From the NCBI GenBank assembly GCA_029565415.1, contig JAKQOH010000197.1:1-64000 (forward strand): 64,000 nucleotides of DNA, given 5' to 3'. The notes beneath the pieces were generated by a model that saw only the letters and a list, made by a program, of their open reading frames with translations, searched no databases and had not been told where the DNA came from. Source of the stretch: Candidatus Rifleibacteriota bacterium (GTDB lineage Bacteria; Riflebacteria; Ozemobacteria; Ozemobacterales; Ozemobacteraceae). The position numbers and the translations under genes were made by a program. Shown here piece after piece: positions 7,349 to 16,879 of the stretch. Every line of letters starts with the position of its first letter. Position 1 is the first letter of the stretch.

Positions 7349-8623
7349 TCATGACTGGATCCCGGCGGTTGAAGGCCGGGCGGCACGCACCGACAAGACA
7401 AAGGCAAGCGAGGAGATGCAGCAGAGCAGGCCCGCCCCACACAGGGCCGGGGAGACGCCGGCATGCTGGGCGATGAACCCCTGCACGAGGCTTCCCAACG
7501 GCGACATGCCCATGAATGCCATCATATACAAACTCATGATCCGGCTTCGTTTGTCGTCGTCCGTCAACATCTGCAGATGTGTGTTGGCAGCCGCCCAGCC
7601 GCTCGTCATCCAGTAGCCGGCGATCGCGAGCAGGAGCATCGACGCCCACAGTTGCGAGGTCCAGGCGAACAGCATGAGGATGAGGCCGAAACAGGTGAAC
7701 GAGGTCGAGGCAAGCCTTTCGAGCCCTTCGGTGGTTCGGCGCACCGCCAGATGCAGCGCTCCGGCCAGGGCGCCGAAGCCGACCGCGCCGAGCAGGAAGC
7801 CGAGCGTCTCGGCACCGCCTCCGAGCACCTCCTTCGCCACAACGGGAAGCAGCACGGCAAACGGCATGCCGATGAAGCTGAATACCGAGATCAGCAGCAG
7901 GATCGAGCGAATCCCCCGATGCTTCCAGGCATACGCGAATCCCGCGCGCAGTTCGCTCCAGAACGGTTTTCGCTCGTGTCTGAGCGCGCTTCTCGGAAGG
8001 GTCAGCCGCGGCAGCATCCAGACGATCGGCACGAACGACAGGGCATTGAGAACGAAGCAGATCCCCTCCCCCCAGGCCGCGACAGCCATTCCGGCAAGGG
8101 AGGGACCGATCAGGCGGGCCGCATTGAAGGCGGAGGAGTTGAGAGCGATCGCGTTTCCCAGGTGCTCGCGCCTCTCGACGAGCTGCGGCACCAGCGCGTG
8201 CCGGCCGGGCATGTCGAAGGCATTGATAGCCCCGAGCACGCCGCAGAGCAGGAACAGCAGCGGCAGGTTGACCAGCCCCGCGAGGGTCAGGCCTGCGAGC
8301 ACCGTCGCCTGGACGAGGGCGGCGACCTGGGTGATCCAGATGCTCCGGCGCAATTCCCGGCCGTCGAGGATGACGCCGGCCACCGGCATCAGAAGAAACG
8401 CCGAGAACTGGCTGACGAAGTCGGCCGCGCCCAGCATCACCGCGGACGACGTGAGGCGGTACACGAGCCAACTTGTCGCGAGCCGCTGCATCCAGGTTCC
8501 GACCAGCGACAAGCCGTTCGTTATAAAGTACGCACGATAGTTCGACGAGCCCAGGGCGGGGAACAGCCTCCCCTCTCCCGGTGTCGCCGCCGTGCCTGTC
8601 CCGTGCGTTTCGTTCGGCTGCAT
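7349..8623 (-). CDS. Major facilitator superfamily exporter
   Basis: A 424-residue polytopic membrane protein with about 12 hydrophobic segments, resembling the EntS/TMR group of MFS drug or siderophore exporters. Visible features are SNYRAYFITNGLSLVGTWMQ before helix 1, FDMPGRHALVPQLVER in the central region, and NALSFVPIVW. The chosen start gives the usual 20-residue lead into helix 1. The same frame stays open to an ATG at 8821 that has AAGGAGG 11 nt upstream, so a 66-residue N-terminal extension cannot be excluded, although that stretch has no family similarity. The substrate is unknown. Confidence 0.85.
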   Translation of the reverse strand: MQPNETHGTGTAATPGEGRLFPALGSSNYRAYFITNGLSLVGTWMQRLATSWLVYRLTSSAVMLGAADFVSQFSAFLLMPVAGVILDGRELRRSIWITQVAALVQATVLAGLTLAGLVNLPLLFLLCGVLGAINAFDMPGRHALVPQLVERREHLGNAIALNSSAFNAARLIGPSLAGMAVAAWGEGICFVLNALSFVPIVWMLPRLTLPRSALRHERKPFWSELRAGFAYAWKHRGIRSILLLISVFSFIGMPFAVLLPVVAKEVLGGGAETLGFLLGAVGFGALAGALHLAVRRTTEGLERLASTSFTCFGLILMLFAWTSQLWASMLLLAIAGYWMTSGWAAANTHLQMLTDDDKRSRIMSLYMMAFMGMSPLGSLVQGFIAQHAGVSPALCGAGLLCCISSLAFVLSVRAARPSTAGIQS

Positions 8624-8929
8624 GCGTTGCGCAAGATACCCCCGTTCCCGTCGTGAGCGCAAACCCGTTCCTTTCCCCCCATCGTCGAAAAAAAGTTGAC
8701 GTCCGTCGTTGTCCGCGGATGTCTGCCAACGTGCGAAACGATTCCGGCATGTCCCGCCCCGTACCTGATCATCCGGAATTGAACCCTTCGGAAAACCGCA
8801 TTTCGGGCCGAAAAGGTTCATGGTTTTGTTTGCCTCCTTATACTTTCGGGCCGGATCTCACAAGATCCGGTCTTTTTTTTTCCCGCCGGCCCCGGGTTGT
8901 CATATAATTCCAGAAGACTCTGTCAGGAT
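8624..8929. other. Intergenic region between divergent exporter and kinase genes
   Basis: About 300 bp with no separate gene. It holds an intrinsic terminator pointing rightwards (8851-8881), a strong AAGGAGG site on the minus strand (8833-8839) that could start a longer exporter protein, a TATAAT at 8903-8908 upstream of the kinase gene, and a fragment resembling the intergenic ATCCGCAGAT repeat near 8716. Confidence 0.6.
8851..8881 (+). terminator. Orphan intrinsic terminator
   Basis: CCGGATCT and AGATCCGG form an 8-bp stem with a 4-nt loop, followed by C and a run of nine T. It is textbook in the plus direction, yet no plus-strand gene ends upstream within 5 kb. It lies just before the kinase gene and in the leader of the divergent exporter. 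Confidence 0.8.
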
Positions 8930-11900
8930 ATGAAGCCAGTGACGCTGATCCCCAGGAAGCCCGCCCTTCCGTGCCAGGCGCACGGTCGGGTGACGCTCCT
9001 CATCATCACGCTTCTGACAATCCTGCTTGGGACGGCCACCGGTTTTGCCGCACCAGCCGGCACCGCGACCGGGTCCGAAGAGATCGAGAAGATCGTGGTC
9101 GGAATCGACCGGGCGTATCCGCCCTACGAATACACGGCTCCTGACGGTCGCCCGACCGGGTTCACCGTCGAACTCGCGCGGCTCATTGCCGAAGCCCTTG
9201 GGGTCCAGATCGAGTTTCGACACGGCCCCTGGAGCGAGATCATCCCCGACCTCCAGAAAGGCCGGGTCGACCTGGCGGCCTTCTGTTTTTCGGTGAACCG
9301 CACCGACCATTTCTGTTTTTCCGAACCGCTCGCCCCCTCCGTCTACACCTATTTCCGACGGTCCGATGCCGAACCCGTCCGCCGCGAAAGCGACCTGATC
9401 GGCCGCCACGTCGTCCTGCAGCGGGGCGACATGATGGACGATTATCTGTCCGAATCGTCGTTCGGGCGGCGGATCACCCGCCTCGATGACATGCGGCGCA
9501 TCCTGCGCCTCGTCAGCGAGGGAAAGGCCGATTACGCTCTCGTGGAGCGGCGCATCGGCCGGGAGCTGGTGCGCGAGATGAAACTGGCCGCACTCACCGA
9601 CGCCGGCAGCATGCATTACGTCAAGGATCTCTGCTTCGGCAGCGGCCTCGCGAGATGCGACCTCATTGCCCGCGTGAACCAGGCGATCCGGGTGCTGAAA
9701 ACGGATGGTCGCTACCAGGCGCTCTGGAAAAAATGGTTCGGGGGCGATCCGATCGAGCAGCTGCTGCCGGAACAGCAGGCCCAGCCCTGGGGAATCCTCG
9801 TCCTGTTCGGTGGTTTTCTCCTGCTCGTTTTCGTCACGATCGTCACGATGGTGTACCAGCGGGCGGGCGAAACGGAAGCCGAGCTCCGCAGCCGCATCAC
9901 CGAACTTGCGCAGACCCGTTCCGATGCTGTCGCCGGCCGGACGCGGCTGCGGGCCATCCTCGCGAACACCCCGACCGCCATCATGCTGATCGATGCGAGC
10001 GGTCGCATCATCGAATCGAACGAACGGTTCCAGGGCCTGTTCGGCTACTCCGCAGAAGACGCACAACGGCTCGATCTCCGGAGCCTCACCACCCAGGACC
10101 AGGCGGCAGAGCAGCTCGACCGGCTCATCAAAGCCACGGGCCGCCCAGAACAACTGCATGTGACGGGACAGTTCCGGTGCCGCGACGGCACCACCTTCTG
10201 GGGGGATCTGCGCGTCCAGCCGCTCCTCCAGACCGAAGGGATCCCCGGCGGCTTCGTCGTCGTCATCCGGGACGTGCGCGAAAGCAAGGAAGTGGAGGCG
10301 ATCCTCCGGGAGAATGAGACCCGGTACCGCAAACTCGCGGAAAGCGCCCCTGACCTGATCTACCGGTTAGACCTCCCCTCGGGCCGCTATGAATACGTGA
10401 ACCCGGCGGCATTCCGGATCACCGGCTGCACGCCGGACGAGTTCCTCGCGACGCCCCTGCTCCTCCAGCGACTGATTCCCGAAGATCGCCAGGAAGCCTA
10501 CCAGAGCCACATCGAGCGTCTCCAGAAGGGAATGGCCGAGCCGTTCATCGAGTTTCCGATCCTGCACCGCGAGGGCGCGATCCGCTGGCTCCAGGACCGG
10601 GCCATCCCGATCATCGACGAGACGGGCCGGATCACCGGCGCCGAAGGAATCATCCGCGACATCACCATGGCGCGGCGCGTGGCCGAAGAACTGCAGCGGT
10701 CGGAAGCGAACCTGCGCGCGATGTTCCACAGCACGAAGGATGGGTATGTCCTCGTCGACCGGTTCGGGACCCTGGTGGCCTGCAATCCTCCCGGCGCCGC
10801 CTGGCTCGCGACGTTGGGAAGAACCGCGGGCAGCGCAACGAGCAGTCTGCGCATGAATCCCCCGCCCGCCTGCTGGCCCCAGATCGTCGCCGACCTGGAC
10901 GTCGCCCTCGAAGGCACGCATCTGAAGCGGAAGCTTCAGGTCCCCCGTTCCAGCGGCGGGCAGGATGCGCTCGAGATCAACCTCTGGCCGGTCCCCGAGC
11001 CCGGCCACGGCTTCCATGGCGTCTGTCTGCACATGGTGGACGTGACGGAGCGGGAGCGCATCGCCGCCGAACGCCGGGTTCTCGACGAGAAGGTGCGCAA
11101 AACCCAGAAATACGAGAGCCTCGGCATCCTCGCCGGAGGCATCGCCCACGATTTCAACAACCTGCTCACCGGTATTCTGGGGGCCGCCGACCTCGCGAGG
11201 CGGCAGACCGAGCCCGAAAGCATGCTCGAGGGCTTCCTCGACCGCATCATCTCGACGGCCAGGCGGGCTTCCGAACTGACGCAACAGATGCTCGCCTACT
11301 CGGGAAAAGGCTCCCTGGTTCTCCAGTCGTTCGATCTCGCCGGCATGATCCGTGACATGGGAAATCTGCTCGAGGCCTCGATTCCCAAAAAATGCCGGCT
11401 GCAGTTCGAGTTTTCCCCCGACCTCCCGCCGGTCATGGCGGATCTCGCCCAGATGCGCCAGGTGCTGCTGAACCTCGTGGTGAACGCCGCCGAGGCGATC
11501 GGGGAGCGGGCCGGCACGATCACGGTTCGGACGGGCTCGGCGGCCTGCACGGCCGAAACCTTCGCCGAGATCGGCCATGGCCAGGCGCCCGAGCCGGGGA
11601 CGTATGTCTCCGTCGACGTGATCGACGACGGCATGGGCATGGACGCCGCCACCCAGGCGCATATCTTCGAGCCGTTCTTCTCGACCAAGTTCACGGGCCG
11701 GGGCCTCGGCCTGGCCGCGGTTCTGGGCATCGTTCAGTCGCTGCGCGGGGCGATCCGGGTCGAGTCCCAGCAGGGAAAGGGCAGCCGCTTCACGGTGCTG
11801 CTGCCAGCGTCGCTTCCGGAGCAACAGCCCCCCGTCGAGGCCCGCCCCTCACGAGCGGCCGACATGGGCAGCGGAACGATCCTCGTCGTGGATGACGAGG

Positions 11901-12244
11901 AGTTCATCCGGATTCTCGCCACGGAAGTGCTGACCCTCGGTGGTTACACGGTCGAGACGGCCGCCGATGGGGCCGAAGCGCTCGAGATGCTGGGAAAAAA
12001 CCCCGAGAAGTACACCGCCGTCCTGCTCGATCTGACAATGCCCGGCATGGACGGCACCGAAGCCTTCGCCGGGATCCGCCGCATCGCTCCGGCGCTGCCG
12101 ATCATCATTTCGAGCGGCTACAGCGAATCGAACACCTCGAGCGAGGCCCTGGCCGGTCGCGCCGGCTTCCTGCAGAAGCCGTATGCCGGCGACGAACTGC
12201 TCGACTGCGTCAACGGGGTCATCGGCCGGTTCACCGGCACCTGA
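8930..12244 (+). CDS. Hybrid sensor histidine kinase with periplasmic amino-acid-binding-like sensor
   Basis: About 1104 residues. After a signal/anchor segment (about 21-42) comes an SBP_bac_3 solute-binding domain (about 53-277, starting IVVGIDRAYPPYEYTAPDG), one transmembrane helix (about 290-312), three PAS-type domains (about 345-700), a HisKA domain with phospho-accepting His740 in GGIAHDFNNLLTG, a HATPase domain, and a C-terminal receiver with Asp1034 (LLDLTMPGMDG). It presumably senses a small periplasmic ligand and passes phosphate to its own receiver. The histidine-box sequence is that of the non-classical kinases typical of hybrid sensors. The start is uncertain: ATG 8930 has a poorly spaced AGGA, and TTG 8897 is also open. 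It is convergent with prfC, 11 bp apart. Confidence 0.92.
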   Translation: MKPVTLIPRKPALPCQAHGRVTLLIITLLTILLGTATGFAAPAGTATGSEEIEKIVVGIDRAYPPYEYTAPDGRPTGFTVELARLIAEALGVQIEFRHGPWSEIIPDLQKGRVDLAAFCFSVNRTDHFCFSEPLAPSVYTYFRRSDAEPVRRESDLIGRHVVLQRGDMMDDYLSESSFGRRITRLDDMRRILRLVSEGKADYALVERRIGRELVREMKLAALTDAGSMHYVKDLCFGSGLARCDLIARVNQAIRVLKTDGRYQALWKKWFGGDPIEQLLPEQQAQPWGILVLFGGFLLLVFVTIVTMVYQRAGETEAELRSRITELAQTRSDAVAGRTRLRAILANTPTAIMLIDASGRIIESNERFQGLFGYSAEDAQRLDLRSLTTQDQAAEQLDRLIKATGRPEQLHVTGQFRCRDGTTFWGDLRVQPLLQTEGIPGGFVVVIRDVRESKEVEAILRENETRYRKLAESAPDLIYRLDLPSGRYEYVNPAAFRITGCTPDEFLATPLLLQRLIPEDRQEAYQSHIERLQKGMAEPFIEFPILHREGAIRWLQDRAIPIIDETGRITGAEGIIRDITMARRVAEELQRSEANLRAMFHSTKDGYVLVDRFGTLVACNPPGAAWLATLGRTAGSATSSLRMNPPPACWPQIVADLDVALEGTHLKRKLQVPRSSGGQDALEINLWPVPEPGHGFHGVCLHMVDVTERERIAAERRVLDEKVRKTQKYESLGILAGGIAHDFNNLLTGILGAADLARRQTEPESMLEGFLDRIISTARRASELTQQMLAYSGKGSLVLQSFDLAGMIRDMGNLLEASIPKKCRLQFEFSPDLPPVMADLAQMRQVLLNLVVNAAEAIGERAGTITVRTGSAACTAETFAEIGHGQAPEPGTYVSVDVIDDGMGMDAATQAHIFEPFFSTKFTGRGLGLAAVLGIVQSLRGAIRVESQQGKGSRFTVLLPASLPEQQPPVEARPSRAADMGSGTILVVDDEEFIRILATEVLTLGGYTVETAADGAEALEMLGKNPEKYTAVLLDLTMPGMDGTEAFAGIRRIAPALPIIISSGYSESNTSSEALAGRAGFLQKPYAGDELLDCVNGVIGRFTGT

Positions 12245-12255
12245 GCGGCACCGGC

Positions 12256-13845
12256 TCAGCAGTGCTCCCGGAACGTCCGGAAGGAAATGGCCGGCCAGTC
12301 GTCGACGATCTTGCCCAGCCGCCAGACATCGGCCGCGAGGTAGGTCAGATGGCCCTCAGAATCGTGGGCCATGCGTGAGCGGTGCTTGCGCTCGAACTCC
12401 TCGAGCACGTTCTTGTCGTCACAGACGAGCCAGCGCGCCGTCGCGTAATCGACGGGGTCATACACCGCATCGACGCCGTACTCGTCGCGAAGCCTTGCCA
12501 TGGTCACGTCGAACTGGAGGGCGCCGACGGCGCCAAGAATATATTCACTACTATTCATAACGGGCCGGAACACCTGGACCGCCCCCTCCTCGGAAAGCTG
12601 GAGCAGCCCCTTCTGGAGCTGCTTCGCCCGGAGGGGGTTTTTCAGCCGCACCTGCTTGAACAGCTCGGGGGCGAAGTTGGGGATTCCCGTGAACTTGAGC
12701 GGCTCCTTTTCGGAGAACGTGTCGCCGATCTTGATGGTGCCGTGGTTGTGGATGCCGATGATGTCGCCGGGCCAGGCTTCCTCGACGTTGGTGCGGTCCT
12801 GGGCCATGAAGATCGTGGCATCCTTGATCACGATCTCCTTGCCGAGCCGGTGGTGCATCACTTTCATGCCGCGGGTGAACCGGCCGGAACAGATGCGCAG
12901 GAAGGCGATGCGGTCGCGGTGCGACGGATCCATGTTGGCCTGGATCTTGAAAACGAAGCCGGAAAACGCCTGTTCGGCGGGCTCGACGATGCGGGAAACG
13001 GCGGCGCGGGGCTGGGGGGCCGGCGAGAGTTCGACGACCGCGTCGAGGAGTTCCCGGACACCGAAATTGTTCAGGGCGCTGCCGAAGAAGACCGGGGTCT
13101 GGTTTCCCCTTCTATAGTGCTCGAAATCGAACGGGTTCGCGGCGCCTTCGAGCAGCTCGATGTCGGTGCGCAGATCGGCCGCCTGGTCACCCAGCAGCTC
13201 GTCGAGTTTGGGATCGTCGATATTCTCGATCAGAACCGTGTCCTGGGGCCGCGTCTCGGAGCCGGCCCGGAACAGCTGGATCTGCTTGCGGTACAGATTG
13301 TAGACGCCCCGGAAGGATTTCCCCATGCCGATCGGCCAGGAAAGCGGGGTGCACTCGATCTGGAGGGTGTCTTCGATGTCCTGGAGGAGATCGAGCGGCG
13401 AGCGGCCTTCGCGGTCGAGCTTGTTGATGAAGGTGATGATGGGGGTGTTGCGCATCCGGCAGACTTCCATCAGTTTCTTCGTCTGCGTCTCGACGCCTTT
13501 CGCGCTGTCGATGACCATCAGGGCGCTGTCGACGGCCGTGAGCACCCGGAACGTGTCTTCCGAGAAGTCCTGGTGGCCGGGTGTGTCGAGCAGGTTGATC
13601 TCGAAATCCCGGTAATGGAACTTCATGACCGAGGTCGTGACCGAGATGCCGCGCTCGCGCTCGATCGCCATCCAGTCCGAGGTCGCGAATTTCGCGGCTT
13701 TGCGTGACTTGACGGCGCCCGCCATCTGGATCGCGCCGCCGAACAGCAGCAGCTTCTCCGTCAGGGTGGTTTTTCCGGCATCCGGATGGCTGATGATGCC
13801 GAAGGTGCGACGTCTCTCGATTTCGTTCAGATGATTCTCGCTCAT
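12256..13845 (-). CDS. prfC: Peptide chain release factor 3
   Basis: A 529-residue translational GTPase, the same length as E. coli RF3. G1 is [12 protein letters not shown], the switch region lies around [14 protein letters not shown]3 is [12 protein letters not shown] and G4 is NKLDREG. RF3 releases RF1/RF2 from the ribosome after peptide hydrolysis. The start [16 protein letters not shown] is the family-typical one, with GGCGGG upstream. In-frame upstream ATGs at 13890 and beyond lack binding sites. An AT-rich codon patch (12536-12560) lies in the 3' part. Confidence 0.97.
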   Translation of the reverse strand: MSENHLNEIERRRTFGIISHPDAGKTTLTEKLLLFGGAIQMAGAVKSRKAAKFATSDWMAIERERGISVTTSVMKFHYRDFEINLLDTPGHQDFSEDTFRVLTAVDSALMVIDSAKGVETQTKKLMEVCRMRNTPIITFINKLDREGRSPLDLLQDIEDTLQIECTPLSWPIGMGKSFRGVYNLYRKQIQLFRAGSETRPQDTVLIENIDDPKLDELLGDQAADLRTDIELLEGAANPFDFEHYRRGNQTPVFFGSALNNFGVRELLDAVVELSPAPQPRAAVSRIVEPAEQAFSGFVFKIQANMDPSHRDRIAFLRICSGRFTRGMKVMHHRLGKEIVIKDATIFMAQDRTNVEEAWPGDIIGIHNHGTIKIGDTFSEKEPLKFTGIPNFAPELFKQVRLKNPLRAKQLQKGLLQLSEEGAVQVFRPVMNSSEYILGAVGALQFDVTMARLRDEYGVDAVYDPVDYATARWLVCDDKNVLEEFERKHRSRMAHDSEGHLTYLAADVWRLGKIVDDWPAISFRTFREHC

Positions 13846-13948
13846 GGTGGTCCCGCCTTTGTGCTGCAATACAGGGTTTGAATCCTCCATATTACCACCT
13901 TTCGAACTCCCCCGCAATGCCGTTCCGGAGCCCGTGTGCGAACGGCGG

Positions 13949-13977
13949 TCGAACACCGGAACGGTTTCGGGTATACT
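13949..13977 (+). promoter_or_regulatory. Candidate promoter of the coiled-coil membrane protein gene
   Basis: TATACT at 13972-13977 is a good -10 box, 35 bp before the start codon. TCGAAC at 13949-13954, 17 bp upstream of it, is only a weak -35. Confidence 0.4.
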
Positions 13978-14011
13978 GGTCCGCGAACGGCTGCGAGAAG
14001 GGAGTTCCACG

Positions 14012-14884
14012 ATGTCGATCCGGCGCTGGACCCAGCGAACCTGTGCTGCCTGTGCCTTCTGGCTCATCATGGCAGGCGGCGCCGTGCTCGTGCTGCTCCT
14101 CGTGGTTTCGCGGCTCGCCCTCGATGCCGCCGTCTCGGCGACGCAGGGTTTCTTCTCCTTTTTCTGGGCAGCGGTCACGGCGCTGATCCAGGGCCTCGCG
14201 ACCCTTTCGGCCGCCGCGGCCTGGGGCCTCGGCCTGACCGCGCTCGTTCTCGCGGGCTGGCTCTGGATCCGCCACCGCCGGGAACACCTGTGGCGCCGCC
14301 TCGAAACCGTCCGGGACGAGTATGAGCCGCTCCTGGCCCTGCTGAAGCGGAAGGGCATGACCACCTACCGCAAGCGCCTCGAGGCGATGCGCGAACGGCT
14401 GTTCCTCGAACGCGATCGGGCCGAGGAGCTCGAGGAGCTGCTCGAGGGCGAGCTGCCCCGCATCGAGGAGCGATTCCGCGAGCTGTCCAGACAGTATCAC
14501 CGGCCCGGCCCCGAGGCCGCAAAACGCGAGATCTGGAGCCTGATGGAGTCGCTGACGGCCAACAGTTCCGCCCTGCGCGGCCGCCGCGCAACCATCGACC
14601 GGTTCGAGGCGGGCAAGATCCAGATCGCCACGAAGCTCAACTGCCTGCGCCTGAAACTCTCGGGAATCGAACAGAACGAAAGCGAGCTGGGAAGCCTGCT
14701 TCGCACGATCGACGATATCTCGTTCGTTGCCGATGCCGTCGACCGGCCCCGGGACGCGGCGAGCGAGCCGCTGGTTCCGCCGCCCGTCTACCGCCCGATC
14801 ACCCCGGCCCGGCCAGAAGAGCCGGTCGAGCCGCCGGAAAGCCGTGAGCCGCCGCGCAGACCGGAGCAGCCCCCGACGGCCTGA
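14012..14884 (+). CDS. Membrane-anchored coiled-coil protein, function unknown
   Basis: A 290-residue protein. Two hydrophobic helices (about residues 13-38 and 45-85) are followed by a long charged, heptad-rich helical region (about 88-240; [20 protein letters not shown] is typical) and a proline-rich cytoplasmic tail ([17 protein letters not shown]). I recognise no family. The start has AAGGGAG 7 nt upstream. It is a single gene with its own promoter, divergent from prfC and convergent with the DHH phosphoesterase gene. Confidence 0.75.
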   Translation: MSIRRWTQRTCAACAFWLIMAGGAVLVLLLVVSRLALDAAVSATQGFFSFFWAAVTALIQGLATLSAAAAWGLGLTALVLAGWLWIRHRREHLWRRLETVRDEYEPLLALLKRKGMTTYRKRLEAMRERLFLERDRAEELEELLEGELPRIEERFRELSRQYHRPGPEAAKREIWSLMESLTANSSALRGRRATIDRFEAGKIQIATKLNCLRLKLSGIEQNESELGSLLRTIDDISFVADAVDRPRDAASEPLVPPPVYRPITPARPEEPVEPPESREPPRRPEQPPTA

Positions 14885-14923
14885 GGCCCGTTCCCCAAGC
14901 CGCGGCATCTCCCCTTCGAAGAA

Positions 14924-14956
14924 GAGCCCCGCCCGGGTCAGGCCCGGACGGGGCTC
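14924..14956. terminator. Bidirectional terminator hairpin
   Basis: GAGCCCCG and CGGGGCTC enclose an inner CCGGG/CCCGG stem with a 5-nt loop. It sits between two convergent genes (ends at 14884 and 14974) and can serve both. Confidence 0.65.
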
Positions 14957-14973
14957 GTTGAGGCCTGGAAGAT

Positions 14974-15933
14974 TCAGCCGTCGCGATTGATCGCCTCGGT
15001 CAGCTCTTTCAGCACAGCCTCGGCCCGGTCATTGTCGACCTGGCAGGTGCCGGCGGCGTGATGGCCGCCACCGCCGTATTTCAGCATCAGTTCGCCGATA
15101 TTGGTCTTCGAGGAGCGGTTGACGATCGATTTTCCCGTCGCGAGAACGGTGTTCTGCTGCTTGAGCCCCCAAAGAACATGAATAGATATATTACAGTTGG
15201 GATACAACGCGTAGATCATGAACCGGTTGCCGGCCCAGATCGTCTCTTCCTTGCGCAGGTCGAGGATGACGAGGTTCTTGTGCACCGTCGAGCAGCGGCG
15301 GAGCTGTTCCTTGAACTTCTCCTCGTGCTCGAAGTAGATGTCGACCCGCTCCTTCACGTCGGGCAGGGCCAGGATGCGTTCGATCGTCATATCCCGGCAG
15401 CAGTCGATCAGGTCCATCATCAGCTGGTAGTTGGAAATGCGGAAGTTGCGGAAGCGGCCCAGACCGGTCCGCGGGTCCATCAGGTAGTTGAGCAGCGGCC
15501 AGCCCGACGGATGCAGGATCTCGTCGATGCTGAACCGGGCGGCATCGGCCTTGTCGACCGCCTCCATCATCTCCTCCGAGACTTTCGGGAACCGCTTCTT
15601 CGCGCCGTAGTAGTTGTAGACGACGCGGGCGGCCGACATCGCGTCGGGGTCGATGATGTGGTTGGGCTGAAGCATCGCGTTGCGCAGCGTTTCGCTGAGA
15701 TGGTGATCGAACACGAGATGCGCCCCCTGCACATACGGCAGATTCGTCGTGATATCGTTCGGGGTGATCTCGACCTTGCCGTCCTGCATGTCCTTCGGGT
15801 GGACGAACTTGATGTCGTTGATCAGCCCGAGCTCCTTGAACAGCACGGCGCAGACGAGACCGTCGAAGTCGCTGCGGGTCACGAGACGGAACTTGCCCTC
15901 GGGGGTCGGGGCCATGGCGGCGGTATCGGTCAT
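14974..15933 (-). CDS. DHH-family phosphoesterase (exopolyphosphatase-like)
   Basis: A 319-residue protein of the DHH/DHHA1 superfamily, Mn-dependent phosphoesterases acting on polyphosphate, cyclic dinucleotides or short oligonucleotides. Metal-binding motifs are RSDFDG (Asp22, Asp24), the signature VFDHHLSE (Asp76-His77-His78), and the DHHA1 substrate-binding motif GGGGHHAAGTC (287-297). The exact substrate cannot be decided from the sequence; the family includes nanoRNases and c-di-AMP phosphodiesterases. The start has GGAGGAG 8 nt upstream. An AT-rich patch lies at 15178-15205. Confidence 0.85.
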   Translation of the reverse strand: MTDTAAMAPTPEGKFRLVTRSDFDGLVCAVLFKELGLINDIKFVHPKDMQDGKVEITPNDITTNLPYVQGAHLVFDHHLSETLRNAMLQPNHIIDPDAMSAARVVYNYYGAKKRFPKVSEEMMEAVDKADAARFSIDEILHPSGWPLLNYLMDPRTGLGRFRNFRISNYQLMMDLIDCCRDMTIERILALPDVKERVDIYFEHEEKFKEQLRRCSTVHKNLVILDLRKEETIWAGNRFMIYALYPNCNISIHVLWGLKQQNTVLATGKSIVNRSSKTNIGELMLKYGGGGHHAAGTCQVDNDRAEAVLKELTEAINRDG

Positions 15934-16027
15934 ATCCTCACTCCTCCGTATCCGGCGAATGTATGGCTCCACTCTATCATGCGCGTAGTCGTGCCGCCAC
16001 CGGCGGTTTGCGGTATCATGTCCGGTG

Positions 16028-16879
16028 ATGACAGATCCCGTCCGTCCCACCGCCTCCGGCCGCGCCTTCTCCGTGGCTGTCGGCGCCCGCCATGGCGGAC
16101 TCGGCGCAACGGCGCTGGCCGTCGATCTTGCCCTGCTGCTTGCCGACCGGGGGATTGCGGCGCTGCTCGTCGATGCCGATCCGCTGATGCCGGCTGCCGC
16201 GGCCCGGCTCGAAACGGCCTGGGGTGAGGAAATCGGCGTTGCGGCCCTTTCCCCCACGGTCAACCACGAGCTCTGCCAGCGGTGTGGGGCCTGCTCCGAC
16301 TTCTGCGCGTTCGATGCCCTCGAGCTCCGGGAGGCTGGCATCCGATTCTTCCCCGACAGGTGCATCGGCTGCGGGGGGTGCCGGCGGATCTGCCCATCCC
16401 GCGCGATCACCGAGACCCAGCGGCTTCTGGGAACGGCGCGGCGCGGCATCGTGGATTCCCGCCTCTCGGTGCTCGAAGCCCGGCTTGCCGAGGACGCCCT
16501 CGGCTGGTCCGCCCCGATGACCGCCTGGCTGCGCCAGTCGGCCCGCCCCGCCCCGTTCCAGATGATCCGTGCCGTTCCCGGCATCGGCCGGACGGCTCGC
16601 GAAGCCTGGCGGGGAGTCGATCGCCTCGTCTTCCTCGATGATGCCGCCACGGACGTCCCCGTCCCGGGCCTGGAAACCGACCGGATCATCCGGATCCCGT
16701 CGCGTGCCGCTCCCCGGACAGAGCCCGGAGCCGGCATGATCCGGTTCGACGGGTCGGCCGAAACGGCCCGGGCCATCCTCCGGTCCGGGCGCCTGGCGTC
16801 GTCCGGCGGCTCCGTGGCGGATGGCGTCCACCGGCTTGCCGGGAGCCTTGCGGAGCTCGCCGGAGGGGCTCATGGGTGA
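16028..16879 (+). CDS. MinD-superfamily ATPase-like protein with inserted ferredoxin domain (degenerate P-loop), copy 1
   Basis: A 283-residue protein with the layout of MinD-type ATPases carrying an inserted 2x[4Fe-4S] ferredoxin. Cysteine sets are C83-C86-C89-C93 and C112-C115-C118-C122. The P-loop region reads G-A-R-H-G-G-L-G-A-T (19-28): the signature lysine of the deviant Walker A motif (normally KGGxGKT) is missing and the second lysine is Ala27. The Walker A-prime aspartate region (LLVDADPLMP) is kept. It overlaps the next gene, a paralogue, by 8 nt. Family members usually act with NifX/NifB-type Fe-S cofactor proteins. With this P-loop, ATP hydrolysis is doubtful and an electron-transfer or scaffold role is possible. 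The start may also be the GTG at 16025. Confidence 0.82.
   Translation: MTDPVRPTASGRAFSVAVGARHGGLGATALAVDLALLLADRGIAALLVDADPLMPAAAARLETAWGEEIGVAALSPTVNHELCQRCGACSDFCAFDALELREAGIRFFPDRCIGCGGCRRICPSRAITETQRLLGTARRGIVDSRLSVLEARLAEDALGWSAPMTAWLRQSARPAPFQMIRAVPGIGRTAREAWRGVDRLVFLDDAATDVPVPGLETDRIIRIPSRAAPRTEPGAGMIRFDGSAETARAILRSGRLASSGGSVADGVHRLAGSLAELAGGAHG

Noticed and set aside
4851..7616. A 921-codon open frame on the plus strand
   Set aside because: It is antisense to the EF-hand membrane protein gene; the translation is Arg/Gly/Asp-rich with no domain and no binding site, typical of mirror frames in GC-rich DNA.
8624..8821. N-terminal extension of the MFS exporter
   Set aside because: AAGGAGG at 8833-8839 supports it, but the 66 added residues have no family similarity and overlap intergenic signals; kept only as an alternative start.
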